From Candidatus Poseidonia sp. (lineage in GTDB: Archaea > Thermoplasmatota > Poseidoniia > Poseidoniales > Poseidoniaceae), in the NCBI GenBank assembly GCA_022426155.1, contig JAKMEE010000017.1, forward strand, positions 1 to 58,156: a DNA stretch of 58,156 nt, written 5' to 3'. Below are positions 36,114 through 45,907 of the stretch, one piece after another (the first letter of the stretch is position 1; each line of letters begins with the position of its first letter). The translations under genes were made by a program, and so were the position numbers. The notes beneath the pieces are model-generated. The model was not told the origin of the DNA. It saw nothing but the letters and a program-made list of their open reading frames with translations, and ran no database searches.

Positions 36114-37823
36114 ATGACTGAAACAACCATCGAACCATTTGCAGAAGGATTCGTGATGGCTCTCGCGCCAGAGTTTGTTCTTGTGATTGGTTTGTTCACC
36201 CTCATACTGGTCCCAAACATGGGCGATGCAAAGTTCAGAATCCCATTGACTCAGATTCGTATTCCTTGGTTCCTCGGAGGTAAGCGAGGCACCTTGGATC
36301 GAGATCCACGCTTACCAGGATTGTTCGCTAGTATCTTCCTCACCGTCTCATTTTTGATGGCGCTTGCATCGTTTGTTGGTGGCATGGAGCGGGTGAACAT
36401 CACCACAGCAAACGGCACTGAATTATTCCGAGTTGATGAGTTCAGTCGCATGTTCGAGGTCATCTTCTACGGTGCACTTTCGTTGGCTTCTATCGCTTCA
36501 ATTGACCGTTTACCAGCCACAAGCACAGCAGACCGGTCCCTTTCAGGATTGTACAACAATCGCCGTCAAGTGGATTTCTACATCTTGTTAATGACCTGTG
36601 GATTGGGTATGTCGGTCGTCGCACTCTCCCAAGATTTGTTCATGCTCTTCATCGGATTGGAGTTGGCCTCGTTCTCAACCTATGTGCTCGTTGCCTTCAT
36701 GAAAGAGACACCAGAAGGAACTGAATCCGGTATGAAATACTTCATCGTCGGTTCAGTCGCTTCTGGTGTTGGTCTGTACGGTCTCTCGTTGCTCTACCTC
36801 TGGTCTGGCTCGTTGCAATTTGATGGCCCAGGAGGACTCTCCGAGGCCTTCAGAACATCGGGAATGGAGCCCTTGCCTCTCGTGGCGCTTGGCCTGATTC
36901 TGGTTGGATTCGGTTTCAAAGTCAGTGCCGCTCCCTTCCACTTTGCTGCGCCCGATGCTTATGCAGGTGCTACAGGCCCTGTTGCAGGTGTCCTTGCAAC
37001 TGCCAGCAAGGCCATGGGAATTCTCGGGCTTCTCCGAATTCTTCTCGTGGTTGCCTCCCCTGAAAACACTGAGGGTAGCGCCGTGTGGCTCGTTGCACTC
37101 GGTGTGCTTGCAGCCGTGACCATGACCTGGGGCAACCTTGCAGCATTGGGTTCAACCAATCCCAAGCGCATGCTCGCCTATTCCTCGGTCGCTCATGCAG
37201 GTTACATGCTTGCAGCGTTGACGGCCGTGGGCGTTTGGAGTGAAGACACTGCTTTCGCAGATGACGCTTCTATGGCTGTTGTCACCGCCCTCATCTTCCA
37301 TCTCGTTGTATTGGTCTGTTTCAAGTTGGGTGCTTTCTTGGTGCTCTCCATTCTTGAATCCGAAAAGGGTGGTCATACCTTGGAATCACTCGGTGGATTG
37401 GCCAAGCGGGAACCTCTCCTTGCCGTTGCCATGTTCATCTTCATGATGTCTCTCGCCGGCGTTCCACCGTTGTCTGGGTTTGTCTCGAAACTACTTGTGA
37501 TCATGGGAATCGTCAAGGTTGCTGTGGGAGGAGCCCTTGTCAATGGAGGAACACTCAACTTCAGCGATCTGCATTGGGTTTGGTACCTCGCTTTGTTGAT
37601 GGTTCTCAATTCTGCCATTTCGGTGTTCTACTACTTGCGTGTAGGATTGGTTATGTTCTTCCATGAACCAGAAGAGGGACGAGAAGGTCGCTTACCATCG
37701 GGTAAATCGATTCGTTTTGCTGTCCTTGCGTGCGTGATGACGACGATTTACTTCGGAGTGGGAGCTGACCAACTCATTACGGTCTGTCAATCAGCCGCTA
37801 ATGCTTTGCTCAACGTCTGGTGA
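36114..37823 (+). CDS. nuoN: complex I subunit N
   Basis: The 569-residue antiporter-like subunit is next to NuoK in the membrane arm. Motifs are FIGLELASFSTYVLVAF (TM5 Glu), FKVSAAPFHFAAPDAYAGATGPVAGVLATASKA and KRMLAYSSVAHAGYML. An extra hydrophilic loop (about residues 50-80) follows the first helix. It starts one base after the nuoM stop behind GGAGGTGCC and is the last gene of the operon; no nuoE, F or G gene follows. Confidence 0.95.
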   Translation: MTETTIEPFAEGFVMALAPEFVLVIGLFTLILVPNMGDAKFRIPLTQIRIPWFLGGKRGTLDRDPRLPGLFASIFLTVSFLMALASFVGGMERVNITTANGTELFRVDEFSRMFEVIFYGALSLASIASIDRLPATSTADRSLSGLYNNRRQVDFYILLMTCGLGMSVVALSQDLFMLFIGLELASFSTYVLVAFMKETPEGTESGMKYFIVGSVASGVGLYGLSLLYLWSGSLQFDGPGGLSEAFRTSGMEPLPLVALGLILVGFGFKVSAAPFHFAAPDAYAGATGPVAGVLATASKAMGILGLLRILLVVASPENTEGSAVWLVALGVLAAVTMTWGNLAALGSTNPKRMLAYSSVAHAGYMLAALTAVGVWSEDTAFADDASMAVVTALIFHLVVLVCFKLGAFLVLSILESEKGGHTLESLGGLAKREPLLAVAMFIFMMSLAGVPPLSGFVSKLLVIMGIVKVAVGGALVNGGTLNFSDLHWVWYLALLMVLNSAISVFYYLRVGLVMFFHEPEEGREGRLPSGKSIRFAVLACVMTTIYFGVGADQLITVCQSAANALLNVW

Positions 37824-37910
37824 TGTCCACTCTCTGAATCGGATTTCCGCACCTTCCTGATGTGATGACTTCAAGAGGGGTTGGCCAATGGGAGACATAG
37901 GTGAGACTCA

Positions 37911-38591
37911 GTGGGTCGCAGATATGAGGAAAAAGTGGACGAGGAAGAACTCGCTCGTCTCGAGAATCCTGAAGATTCCAGTGAGGGGAAAATCCGTGTT
38001 AAGATGCCGAACAGGCGCGTCAACGAAATGTTCGCTCTCGCTTCTCAAATTCTCGGCGGCCGCCGAGTGACAGTTCTTTGCGAAGATGGCGAAACTCGTA
38101 TGGCTCGCATTCCAGGAAAAATGCGTCGTCGTCAATGGGTTCGTGAAGGCGATTTGATCATAGTTTGGCCTTGGGATTTCCAAGATGCCAAAGCCGACGT
38201 AAAGCACCGTTATACCAAGACTCAAGCCATGTATTTGTCCCGTAAGGGTGTTCTTCCAGACGATGTCGACATGTTCGGCATGAGTTCAAGGCCCGATGAA
38301 GACAGCGAACACGACGACTTATTCGGTTCAGCAGATGATTTTGATGAACCACCACAAAGCACTCCAGAAGTTGAAGAGGATGATGCAGATGACTTGTTTG
38401 CCGACGACGGTGATGATGACTTGTTCGCAGAGAGCGAAGAAGCGTCTCCCTCAGAGTCAGAGGTGAGCGAAGAAGTCGCTGCTCCCGAAGAAACTCCTTC
38501 TCAACCCCCGGTTGACGAATATGCTGACCACGATGACGGTGCTGACGATAACGACGACGATGACGACGACATTGATGCATTGTTTGCTTGA
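37911..38591 (+). CDS. eif1a: translation initiation factor aIF1A with long acidic tail
   Basis: The 226-residue factor helps place the initiator tRNA on the small ribosomal subunit. Residues about 28-115 are the S1/OB-fold domain with PNRRVNEMFALASQILGGRRV, RMARIPGKMRRRQWVREGD and VWPWDFQDAKADV. The start is a GTG at 37911, chosen because it gives the family N-terminus GRR and has AGGTGAGA upstream. Most archaeal aIF1A proteins end near residue 110; here a tail of about 105 acidic residues has three DDLF(A/G) motifs (135-139, 160-164, 169-173) and ends DDDDDDIDALFA. Confidence 0.93.
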   Translation: MGRRYEEKVDEEELARLENPEDSSEGKIRVKMPNRRVNEMFALASQILGGRRVTVLCEDGETRMARIPGKMRRRQWVREGDLIIVWPWDFQDAKADVKHRYTKTQAMYLSRKGVLPDDVDMFGMSSRPDEDSEHDDLFGSADDFDEPPQSTPEVEEDDADDLFADDGDDDLFAESEEASPSESEVSEEVAAPEETPSQPPVDEYADHDDGADDNDDDDDDIDALFA

Positions 38592-38610
38592 GTAATGGCG
38601 AGGTTCCAAC

Positions 38611-39609
38611 ATGGAAAAGGATGAACACTGGGACGAACTATCCCGGCGTTCAAAAAAACGACGTAAGCACCGAAAGGCAGGCCAAAAGTCTCGCGAAGAA
38701 CAGTTAGACTCTGACTTCGAGCAATCCGAAGAACGTGCCTTTGTTCAGGGTTTGAACAGTCGTTCTGGAAAATATGCTTGGATGAAAGAAGAGCGATACA
38801 ACAGCATGTTTCGCGATATTGAAACCAAGATTCAGGGAGCCATCGGGACTGGAACATATGATTGGGTTGATCGGCGTGTGTTCGACCAAGTCTTTGACAG
38901 ATTAACATTGATGGCGCTTTACAAACTCATGAAATCAGGTGTGATCGATACGCTGGACTTTCCTGTGGCTCAGGGTAAAGAAGCTCACGTCTTCCACGGG
39001 ACCAATTTGGCTGGAAAGCCAGTCGCCGTCAAAATTTTCTTCACATCAAACGCTGTCTTCAAGAACCTGGTACAATATATCGAAGGAGATCCTCGCTTCA
39101 CAGGCCTTCGCCGTAAACATCGAGATTTGGTGGAAGTCTGGGTCCGCAAAGAACATCGTAACCTAACACGTATGGCTCGCTGGGGATTGAATGTACCGTT
39201 GCCTCATGGCATCCACAAAAACGTCCTCATCATGGACTATCTTGGTTCTGAAACCTCGCCCTCCCCAAAGCTGCGAGATGTTCACATAGAAGAGCCACAG
39301 GCAGTTTTTGACGACCTGTTGAACTTCTTGGCCATCTCTTGGCAGAAAGCAAATCTTGTGCATGGTGATTTTTCACCTTACAACATTCTCTGGCATGAAG
39401 GCCGGGCTAAAGTGATCGATGTAGGTCAAGCAGTCATCGAAAGCCATCCTAGGGCACAGGAATTTTTGGTGAGAGACGTCACTCGTTTGGTTGAGTGGGG
39501 GCAAAAGAATGGCTTGGATGTTGAGTTGCCTGAAGTCATATATGAAGTCTTGAATATGGATCTGTCGCACGTTGAGCAAATCGAATTGCCCAGCGATGGT
39601 GAAGACTGA
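38611..39609 (+). CDS. rio1: RIO1-type protein kinase/ATPase
   Basis: The 332-residue atypical kinase acts in late small-subunit maturation. The ATP loop reads AQGKEAHVF in place of the usual STGKEANVY, followed by AVKIFFTSNAVFKNL and YIEGDPRF. The catalytic loop LVHGDFSPYNIL has the active Asp and Asn, and the metal site is VIDVGQAV. The N-terminal 60 residues are highly charged. It starts 19 bp after aIF1A; aIF1A-Rio1-Dim2 is a familiar archaeal neighbourhood. Confidence 0.94.
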   Translation: MEKDEHWDELSRRSKKRRKHRKAGQKSREEQLDSDFEQSEERAFVQGLNSRSGKYAWMKEERYNSMFRDIETKIQGAIGTGTYDWVDRRVFDQVFDRLTLMALYKLMKSGVIDTLDFPVAQGKEAHVFHGTNLAGKPVAVKIFFTSNAVFKNLVQYIEGDPRFTGLRRKHRDLVEVWVRKEHRNLTRMARWGLNVPLPHGIHKNVLIMDYLGSETSPSPKLRDVHIEEPQAVFDDLLNFLAISWQKANLVHGDFSPYNILWHEGRAKVIDVGQAVIESHPRAQEFLVRDVTRLVEWGQKNGLDVELPEVIYEVLNMDLSHVEQIELPSDGED

Positions 39610-39610
39610 A

Positions 39611-40360
39611 TCACTCTTCGCCCCATTGGATGCTCTCATCATCTGCAAGGTCCATCATGGCTGTAACCGCATCGTCATCTTCCGGGTCAACTTGCGAAGC
39701 TCTCATTCTTCGGTTTCGGCGTTCTTGCGAGATTTCAGCAAGACCGGGGACAAGATTGTCAAATCCAGAGGACTCCTTTCGGTTGTCCTCACGTTCTTCA
39801 AATGCATCGAGTGAACGGTCTTCGATTCGAGCTCGCTTCCGGTCCCTTTCCAAATAACTCAGCACACTTCCATGTTCTGAACCGCCTGCAAGCATCTCAA
39901 TAGCATGGCGTGCAGCATACAAGCCGTGTTCTTCACCCACCAAAACCACGGTGGAATTGTAAATTGAGATTTGAGTTTGAGTGAGATTCTCAATCAATTT
40001 GCGAATTTTGCCTTCTCTGCCAATGATTCTTGCACGAACCCGGCGTTGTTGATTGGACCGTTTTCCAACGAAATCTCGAAGGTCCACCAGTTCAAAGAAA
40101 TGGTCATCATCCAATAAACGAATAGCCGCATCAGGGGCCATCCCACGGCCAATGGCTTTGACCACATCAGGGAGTTTCATTGCTTTGACAGGGTCGTAAC
40201 TTCCTGCATCTCCCCATATAACGTCAATATCCCCTGAATCAGAATCGATGTTGAATTCCTTGCAACCTGCTGCCTTTCGAATGGCTCTGGAGGTTGCCCC
40301 TTTAGCACCGATCACTACAGCGATACGGTCTTTTGGGACCCGTGGGAGTGACTGGCGCAT
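39611..40360 (-). CDS. dim2: KH-domain ribosome assembly protein Dim2/Pno1
   Basis: The 249-residue protein has two KH domains. The first has the loop IGAKGATSRAIRKAAG (GAKG), the second IIGREGKIRKLIENLTQTQISIY (GREG), as in archaeal Dim2, which binds the 3' end of 16S rRNA. The C-terminal 70 residues are acidic and Arg-rich and end in MDLADDESIQWGEE. It faces Rio1; their stops are one base apart. In most archaea this gene follows Rio1 on the same strand. Confidence 0.92.
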   Translation of the reverse strand: MRQSLPRVPKDRIAVVIGAKGATSRAIRKAAGCKEFNIDSDSGDIDVIWGDAGSYDPVKAMKLPDVVKAIGRGMAPDAAIRLLDDDHFFELVDLRDFVGKRSNQQRRVRARIIGREGKIRKLIENLTQTQISIYNSTVVLVGEEHGLYAARHAIEMLAGGSEHGSVLSYLERDRKRARIEDRSLDAFEEREDNRKESSGFDNLVPGLAEISQERRNRRMRASQVDPEDDDAVTAMMDLADDESIQWGEE

Positions 40361-40385
40361 GGATGGGCGTGCGGCCCACCTCTTT

Positions 40386-42215
40386 TCAATCCCTTGTCTT
40401 GCGTTGAGCGTAAGATATAGCGAAACCTGTGAGTAAAATCAAAGCGATGGATGGGGCAAAGGAAGGGACCAATCCAGGGTCATTCATCGAGGCTCCAGTG
40501 ACAACGAGGTAGTTGTTATTATTTCCTTCATCGTATTCATCGATGACGTTTGCAAAATCAATCACCAGGCGAAGGTCAAATTGTCCAGACCTTGGAACAG
40601 TGAAAGACCAGGTGATGTTCTCGTGACTGTCAGAAAGGGTTCCTGCGGGAAGGTTTCTGGTTTCCATCACCGTCCAATCAACGGTTGAAGAGCGGTCGGC
40701 GGGTGCAGATTCTAGTCGAACAATTACGCTTCCACCGTAATCTTGGTTGGATTCTAGAACGCTGGAAATGGTGATGTTGCCAGTCTGTTCACCCGGCCTC
40801 ACAACCAGACGGTCAAGATTGGTGAGTGTGCTATTCCATTGTAAGTCCAAGCCTGGAAGAATTTGGAACGAACTTGCCGCAGTTGTGTACGTGTTACCTG
40901 CGTCGTCCTGAAGCACGGCTCTGAGCATGATGTGTTGGCGTGATTTTGTCGCCCAGCTGCTGAGACCGATTTGCCCTTCAAGGCCATTGAGGTTCATGCT
41001 TAGCCAGCGACCAGAGAGGTCGGGTGTTTCGCCAACACCATTCGAATCAAATCCATATTGAATGTATGATGATATATTGTCCATACCTGAACCGAGGTCT
41101 TCAGCGGCAAAGGAAATGTTGGCAGCTCCAATTCGGCTCGTGGTCAATTCATCAACGGTCCATCCCAAGCCGATTGGGGCAGTCCCATCGATACGAATCG
41201 TGACCGTTGCATTGTCGCCAGTGTTGCCAACTAGGTCGATTCCTCGCACCGTGACCTCATGCACACCTTCATTCAAATCGAGTGTCAATGAATCGTTGGT
41301 GGTGGTCTCCCACGTGGAGGTGCCGGGGAGCATGTATTGGACTTGGGAGATTCCAGAGCCTTGTCCATCATCGGCCGTGGAGAACAGCCCACTGATTGTG
41401 ACGTTTCCAGATTGATGCCAAGTACTTCCATCTCCAACGGTGACGGAGCCCATGCTGGGGCCCGTACGGTCGATGCCGATGAAGAGGGTCGCTGTAGCGG
41501 ACAATCCTGAATGATCTTGGACGGTGAGTCTGGGCGACCAAATGCCCTCAGAAAGATTTCCACTTGCCCAATCCCATCCATAGTTGAGACTGCTCGGCCC
41601 ATCAGTGCTTGGAGACCCTGGGCCAGGGACGTTGGCCAATGTGGCTTGCTTGAGGTCGTCGTCGCTCGCCCCCCAACGGAACGATATCGTATCTTGCTGA
41701 GCGATGTTAAACCAGGCTCTGTCGGTCGAAGAAGTTCCGTTCCCAGCGTCTGGGTTGAGGGCGGTGAAGATGGTGATGAGCGGTACTTGGTTTGAGATGT
41801 TGAATGAATCGCTGGTGGTGGTTGCAAAACTTTCTGTGTCGCTGTCCCAAGCCGAGGCTCGTAAAACGTAACTGCCGTTGTCATAGGAGGTGCTATCAAA
41901 AGGATACATCCAAGGAGTTTCAGTGAGATTGTAAACTTCATCCCAAGATGTTGTATCGTTTGAGATTTCAATCAAGAGAGATTCGATGGTCCCTGTTCCA
42001 CCGATGCTGAAGGTGAGGGTATGTGTCCCAGTGATGCTTTCATCTTGCACAGGGCCGTTGGAAAATGCGAGGTTCAAATTTGAGGTTCCACTCCAACCAA
42101 CGATGATGTCATCTTCGAGTGTCTTGATGTCCTGATACTCAAGCGAGGGAGAGCATGGGAGCATGGAAGTGAGGAGGAACAGCGAGAGAAGCACGCCCTT
42201 CCAACCTCGGCCCAT
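40386..42215 (-). CDS. exported Ig/CARDB-like surface protein with C-terminal anchor
   Basis: The 609-residue product has a signal peptide (GVLLSLFLLTSMLPCSPS), several beta-sandwich domains with the pattern SLLIEISNDTTSW, VTVRGIDLVGNTGDNATVTIRIDGTAP and ADDGQGSGISQVQYML, typical of big Ig-like repeats, then a CARDB-like domain ending IDEYDEGNNNNYLVV. The C-terminus is a short hydrophobic segment and a basic tail (PGLVPSFAP, helix, AQRKTRD). A start at 42215 rather than 42347 puts the signal peptide first and leaves a 170-bp divergent promoter region. Dim2 starts 25 bp downstream. Confidence 0.8.
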   Translation of the reverse strand: MGRGWKGVLLSLFLLTSMLPCSPSLEYQDIKTLEDDIIVGWSGTSNLNLAFSNGPVQDESITGTHTLTFSIGGTGTIESLLIEISNDTTSWDEVYNLTETPWMYPFDSTSYDNGSYVLRASAWDSDTESFATTTSDSFNISNQVPLITIFTALNPDAGNGTSSTDRAWFNIAQQDTISFRWGASDDDLKQATLANVPGPGSPSTDGPSSLNYGWDWASGNLSEGIWSPRLTVQDHSGLSATATLFIGIDRTGPSMGSVTVGDGSTWHQSGNVTISGLFSTADDGQGSGISQVQYMLPGTSTWETTTNDSLTLDLNEGVHEVTVRGIDLVGNTGDNATVTIRIDGTAPIGLGWTVDELTTSRIGAANISFAAEDLGSGMDNISSYIQYGFDSNGVGETPDLSGRWLSMNLNGLEGQIGLSSWATKSRQHIMLRAVLQDDAGNTYTTAASSFQILPGLDLQWNSTLTNLDRLVVRPGEQTGNITISSVLESNQDYGGSVIVRLESAPADRSSTVDWTVMETRNLPAGTLSDSHENITWSFTVPRSGQFDLRLVIDFANVIDEYDEGNNNNYLVVTGASMNDPGLVPSFAPSIALILLTGFAISYAQRKTRD

Positions 42216-42385
42216 GAACTTGGACAGGTGCGATTGTCCTTCAATGCTCCCCTCAAACGCAGGACCAACGGGAGGAAACCAACGCTGACTCTTCGGTTCG
42301 CGGAGAGGTGCATCAAGGTAAAGAAAACACAGAATCAGGGCCGTCAAGAGATGGGTTCAAGTGCTTTGCATGCTCTAGGATTGTC

Positions 42386-45220
42386 ATGGAGCGAAGTGCG
42401 AAGGCCTGTCTGCTCATTTGTTTGCTCTTAGCGAGCGTTCTTCCCGTTCCTGCTCAAGCAGCAGAAAGTGGCGGTGTGCAAACATCATCAGCACAACTCT
42501 CAATGACTCCCTCAAATCCAGTCATGGGGGGTTCAGTTGAGTTTTCTTTGAATCTCTATAACGATGAACAAACCGATGCATTCAATGTAGAAGTGGCCTT
42601 TTTCAAGGATCAAATCTCAACCGACAATCGGTTGCTTCAAGACGAGATAGATATTCCAGCAGGAGAGATTGCGATTGTGACTGCAACTTGGAATGGCTTG
42701 ACAGAAGGCACTCACAAAATATGGGTTGAATTCAGCGCCAATGGAGATACAGAACAAGATTTTAATGTTGAGTTTGAAGTTCAAGGTCTTCCAAATTTGA
42801 GAGTGAACGAGACGTCTTACGATCAATCATCCATCATCCACTCTGGAGACAGCATTCCCCTTTCCATCTCAATCCTCAATTCAGGAAGCATTGATGCAGA
42901 ATCCAGCACCCTTCTCCTTGAAGTTCCCGAATCGGAAGATGCTATGCTGCCAACCCCTGCAATTCCAGCAGGCCAAGCAGTTTGGGTCAACACCACCATT
43001 CTTGCTCCAAGCAGTGGCGTTCACACCATTAAAATCACGCCGGATGTGGAGAATGTCATCACAGAAGCATCCGAATCTGGCAAAGTCAAGGATGTTTCTT
43101 TGACGGTGACCAGCCGCATGGATCTCTCATTCAAGGGTGATCTGAGCGTTAGCAGCGAAGAGGAGGATTTGGAAGGTCCTTGGACCATCACAGGAACCAT
43201 GGTTAGAACCGATGGAAGCGGTTCTCTTGATGTCCCTGTATGGCTCGAAATTGAAAATCCAACGGGTGGTGTCATCACTGGCTCTCCGTTCATGGTGACG
43301 ATGGCTGGTACAGGTTATGCAGAAACTGAATTTTCCTCAACTCTCACGGCTTCGACCCTCGGTTCACTGCCTGATGGGGACCATACGGTTACCGCCCGAA
43401 TCAATCCCTTCAATCAAGCCGGATTTGAGCAAGAATCCACGGATAACGACCTCACATCAGGCCAACTCACCATCTCTCCTGTACCCGATGTTTATGTTGA
43501 TGCAAACGCCCTCCCCACCACTCCTTCGGTTCAGTCTGGAGAAGATGTTGAATGGCGAGTCACGGTAGAAAATACAGGGGATGTTGAGGTCTCTGGCCGT
43601 ATTCAATATGTCTTTGATGGTCTGGAAGGCGAATCTCAAAACATCAATCTCCTCTCGGGAGAAGCCAGGACTTGGACGATTGAATTGTCAACCGCTCTTG
43701 GCGCACACACGGCCGAATTTGAGGCTCAATGGGTGGCCTTGCCAGGAAGTTGGGATTCCAATAAGCAGAATTCAATTGCAACAGGTACGGTGCTGGTTGA
43801 ATCCAAATTGAAACTTGCATGGGAATATGCGAGCCTCGAACTGATTGATTCAGCCAATGAACCAGCAATTCTTCCACTGGTTGACGGTGAATCTTACACG
43901 CTGCAAATTGATTTGACCAGTGCTGAGACCGGGGATGTTAATTTCACCTGTGAAGACACCTCGGGTCTAGAATTGATGCAACAGGCTGTGGCTGTTTTGA
44001 ACAGAGGTGACCGTGTATCGCTCAGTTGTTCATTCACAGCACAAGCGGCCATGACCACCATTCGCTTTGTCCCCGACGATACTGGTGTCGTGAACACTTT
44101 CACCCGCAATTTCCCCACATCAGCCCTCGCTGAAGATGGTGATGACACGGGCTCTTCGGAATCGGGAACCGCCTCTCTCTTTCTTTTGGTCGCTCTTGTC
44201 CTCATCGCTTCCTTCGTCGTGGCTGTTTTCCTAACCCGTGAACGCGAGGAAGAAGTTGAGCGCGACATCTTCGAATACTGTCCTTCCTGTGATGGAGAAC
44301 TGGAAGGTACGGAAGATCGGTGTCCTCATTGTCTCTTCAATTTGGAACGAGCTCGTAGCCAATTCCACGATTGCCATGAATGTAACGAATCAATCCCTGA
44401 CCTGCTCGAGAATTGTGCTTATTGTGGTGCAGAGCAAGATGTGTCCTCCTTCTTTGAACGTCGAGAGCGTCGGCAGAAGAAGCAACCCAGCAAGGAAACC
44501 GTTGCGTTGCCAGAAGATGATGATGATACAATCGTGACAGGAACTCAGAACTTTGCTGAAGCCGTCAAAGACTTTGGCTACGATGAAGAACACCTCGAAG
44601 AAGAGTGGGATGCCAATATCGAAGCAGCAGAGGCTGAAGTTGAGGCTGCGTACGACCGTCGTCACGCTGAAGATCTGGCAACTGCTGACATGACCGAAGA
44701 GGAACTTGAAGCCTTCAAGTCCCAGGTGACCACCACCCTACGAACTTCCAAGGACGCCTCAATCGATCACGATATTGATGCTATTTTGGCGACAAAGGGC
44801 GACTTGCAATCACTGGCAGATGATGGCGGTGAATTGACGGCTTCTGATGCTGGAATCCGTGAGCGTTTGTTCGAAATTACAGGCGAAAAAGGCGTGCTAC
44901 CAGGCGACAAAGTTCAGGTTGGCATGGGCCTTACAGATTCCGCATTGGCTGGAAACGAAGTCAAAGAAGCCACTCATGATTTCAACTTTGATGACGATGA
45001 TGAACTCCCGCTTTCGGCCTCCACTAAATCGGCCGAAGAACAGCGTGCTGCAGCCAAAGCTCGAGCGCCAGTTCGTCGACGAAGTGCCCGACAACGAGCG
45101 GCGGATGTTGCCAAGCAAGAGGCTGAGGCTACCCCTCAAACAGCAGAATGCGGTGCTTGTGGTGCAGAATTGGCGCCAGATGCAGAGGAATGTGGCACCT
45201 GCGGTGCCAGGTTTGGTTGA
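42386..45220 (+). CDS. CARDB-like surface protein with three cytoplasmic zinc ribbons
   Basis: The 944-residue product has a signal peptide (ACLLICLLLASVLPVPAQA), four or five CARDB-like domains (SLNLYNDEQTDAFNVEVAFF; SILNSGSIDAESSTLL; VTVENTGDVEVSG) and one membrane helix (about 598-619). The long inside part opens with two zinc ribbons, CPSCDG...CPHC and CHEC...CAYCG, continues through an acidic helical region and ends with a third ribbon CGACG...CGTCG. The start at 42386 is preferred as the longer frame from 42308 has no export signal at its N-terminus. The layout suggests a receptor or tethered scaffold. Confidence 0.85.
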   Translation: MERSAKACLLICLLLASVLPVPAQAAESGGVQTSSAQLSMTPSNPVMGGSVEFSLNLYNDEQTDAFNVEVAFFKDQISTDNRLLQDEIDIPAGEIAIVTATWNGLTEGTHKIWVEFSANGDTEQDFNVEFEVQGLPNLRVNETSYDQSSIIHSGDSIPLSISILNSGSIDAESSTLLLEVPESEDAMLPTPAIPAGQAVWVNTTILAPSSGVHTIKITPDVENVITEASESGKVKDVSLTVTSRMDLSFKGDLSVSSEEEDLEGPWTITGTMVRTDGSGSLDVPVWLEIENPTGGVITGSPFMVTMAGTGYAETEFSSTLTASTLGSLPDGDHTVTARINPFNQAGFEQESTDNDLTSGQLTISPVPDVYVDANALPTTPSVQSGEDVEWRVTVENTGDVEVSGRIQYVFDGLEGESQNINLLSGEARTWTIELSTALGAHTAEFEAQWVALPGSWDSNKQNSIATGTVLVESKLKLAWEYASLELIDSANEPAILPLVDGESYTLQIDLTSAETGDVNFTCEDTSGLELMQQAVAVLNRGDRVSLSCSFTAQAAMTTIRFVPDDTGVVNTFTRNFPTSALAEDGDDTGSSESGTASLFLLVALVLIASFVVAVFLTREREEEVERDIFEYCPSCDGELEGTEDRCPHCLFNLERARSQFHDCHECNESIPDLLENCAYCGAEQDVSSFFERRERRQKKQPSKETVALPEDDDDTIVTGTQNFAEAVKDFGYDEEHLEEEWDANIEAAEAEVEAAYDRRHAEDLATADMTEEELEAFKSQVTTTLRTSKDASIDHDIDAILATKGDLQSLADDGGELTASDAGIRERLFEITGEKGVLPGDKVQVGMGLTDSALAGNEVKEATHDFNFDDDDELPLSASTKSAEEQRAAAKARAPVRRRSARQRAADVAKQEAEATPQTAECGACGAELAPDAEECGTCGARFG

Positions 45221-45367
45221 GTGCCTGTCAGCGTTCATAGGGCTCGTCATCGCTTTCGCTCGGCCAACTTCCGCTTCATTCAGGCAGTCTTGGCAGTCTC
45301 CATCATGCTTTGAACCCAGCGGAACTTAACGCGGTTGAATTGATAGCGGAGAGTGGTCTCCCACACA

Positions 45368-45907
45368 ATGATGAGGCAACACCATCTGAGCTTATTCCTT
45401 GTCCTGGCGACGTTGATGATGTCTTCGTCTGGGTGCATGGGACTCATCGCAGCCCGAGAGAGCATGGAAGGGCTGAGAGACCCACCAGAGTGGGATTATG
45501 AATACAATATCGTCGAAGTGATTCACATCTTTGAAGAACCGGGTGACTTTGAGGGGGGTGGCAATTTCACGGTGGATGAGTCAACCATTGAAATTTGTAT
45601 CAATTTCAAAGCAAAGTTTGCCTTTGATGAATTTCTTCCGTCCGACAACATCTCCCGCTATGTTCGAGCCACACTCGCCAATGCCGATGGAAACATCACT
45701 TGGTCGGAAGATGTAAGTCAAGACGCTGATCCATTGGAAAAGTGCCTCGAACCAAATCCTCGCTTTGCTTACGGCGAGTGGAAATTGGAAATTAATGCTC
45801 GAGGGATTGGTGAAACTACATTCAATCAAGTTGCCGACTTGCTTATCGTTCGAGTGACGGCGAAGAATACCTGCATGGATTATCCGCTCGTGGATGATTG
45901 CTTCTAA
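45368..45907 (+). CDS. small putative lipoprotein
   Basis: The 179-residue product has a short signal sequence (LSLFLVLATLMMSSSGC) ending in a lipobox-like SSGC, so the Cys is probably lipid-modified or at least the anchor point. The rest is acidic with single beta-type domain and three further Cys. No family is recognised. Start ATGATG at 45368/45371. Its TAA stop overlaps the stop of the convergent Cas4-like gene (CTAA, 45904-45907). Confidence 0.65.
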   Translation: MMRQHHLSLFLVLATLMMSSSGCMGLIAARESMEGLRDPPEWDYEYNIVEVIHIFEEPGDFEGGGNFTVDESTIEICINFKAKFAFDEFLPSDNISRYVRATLANADGNITWSEDVSQDADPLEKCLEPNPRFAYGEWKLEINARGIGETTFNQVADLLIVRVTAKNTCMDYPLVDDCF

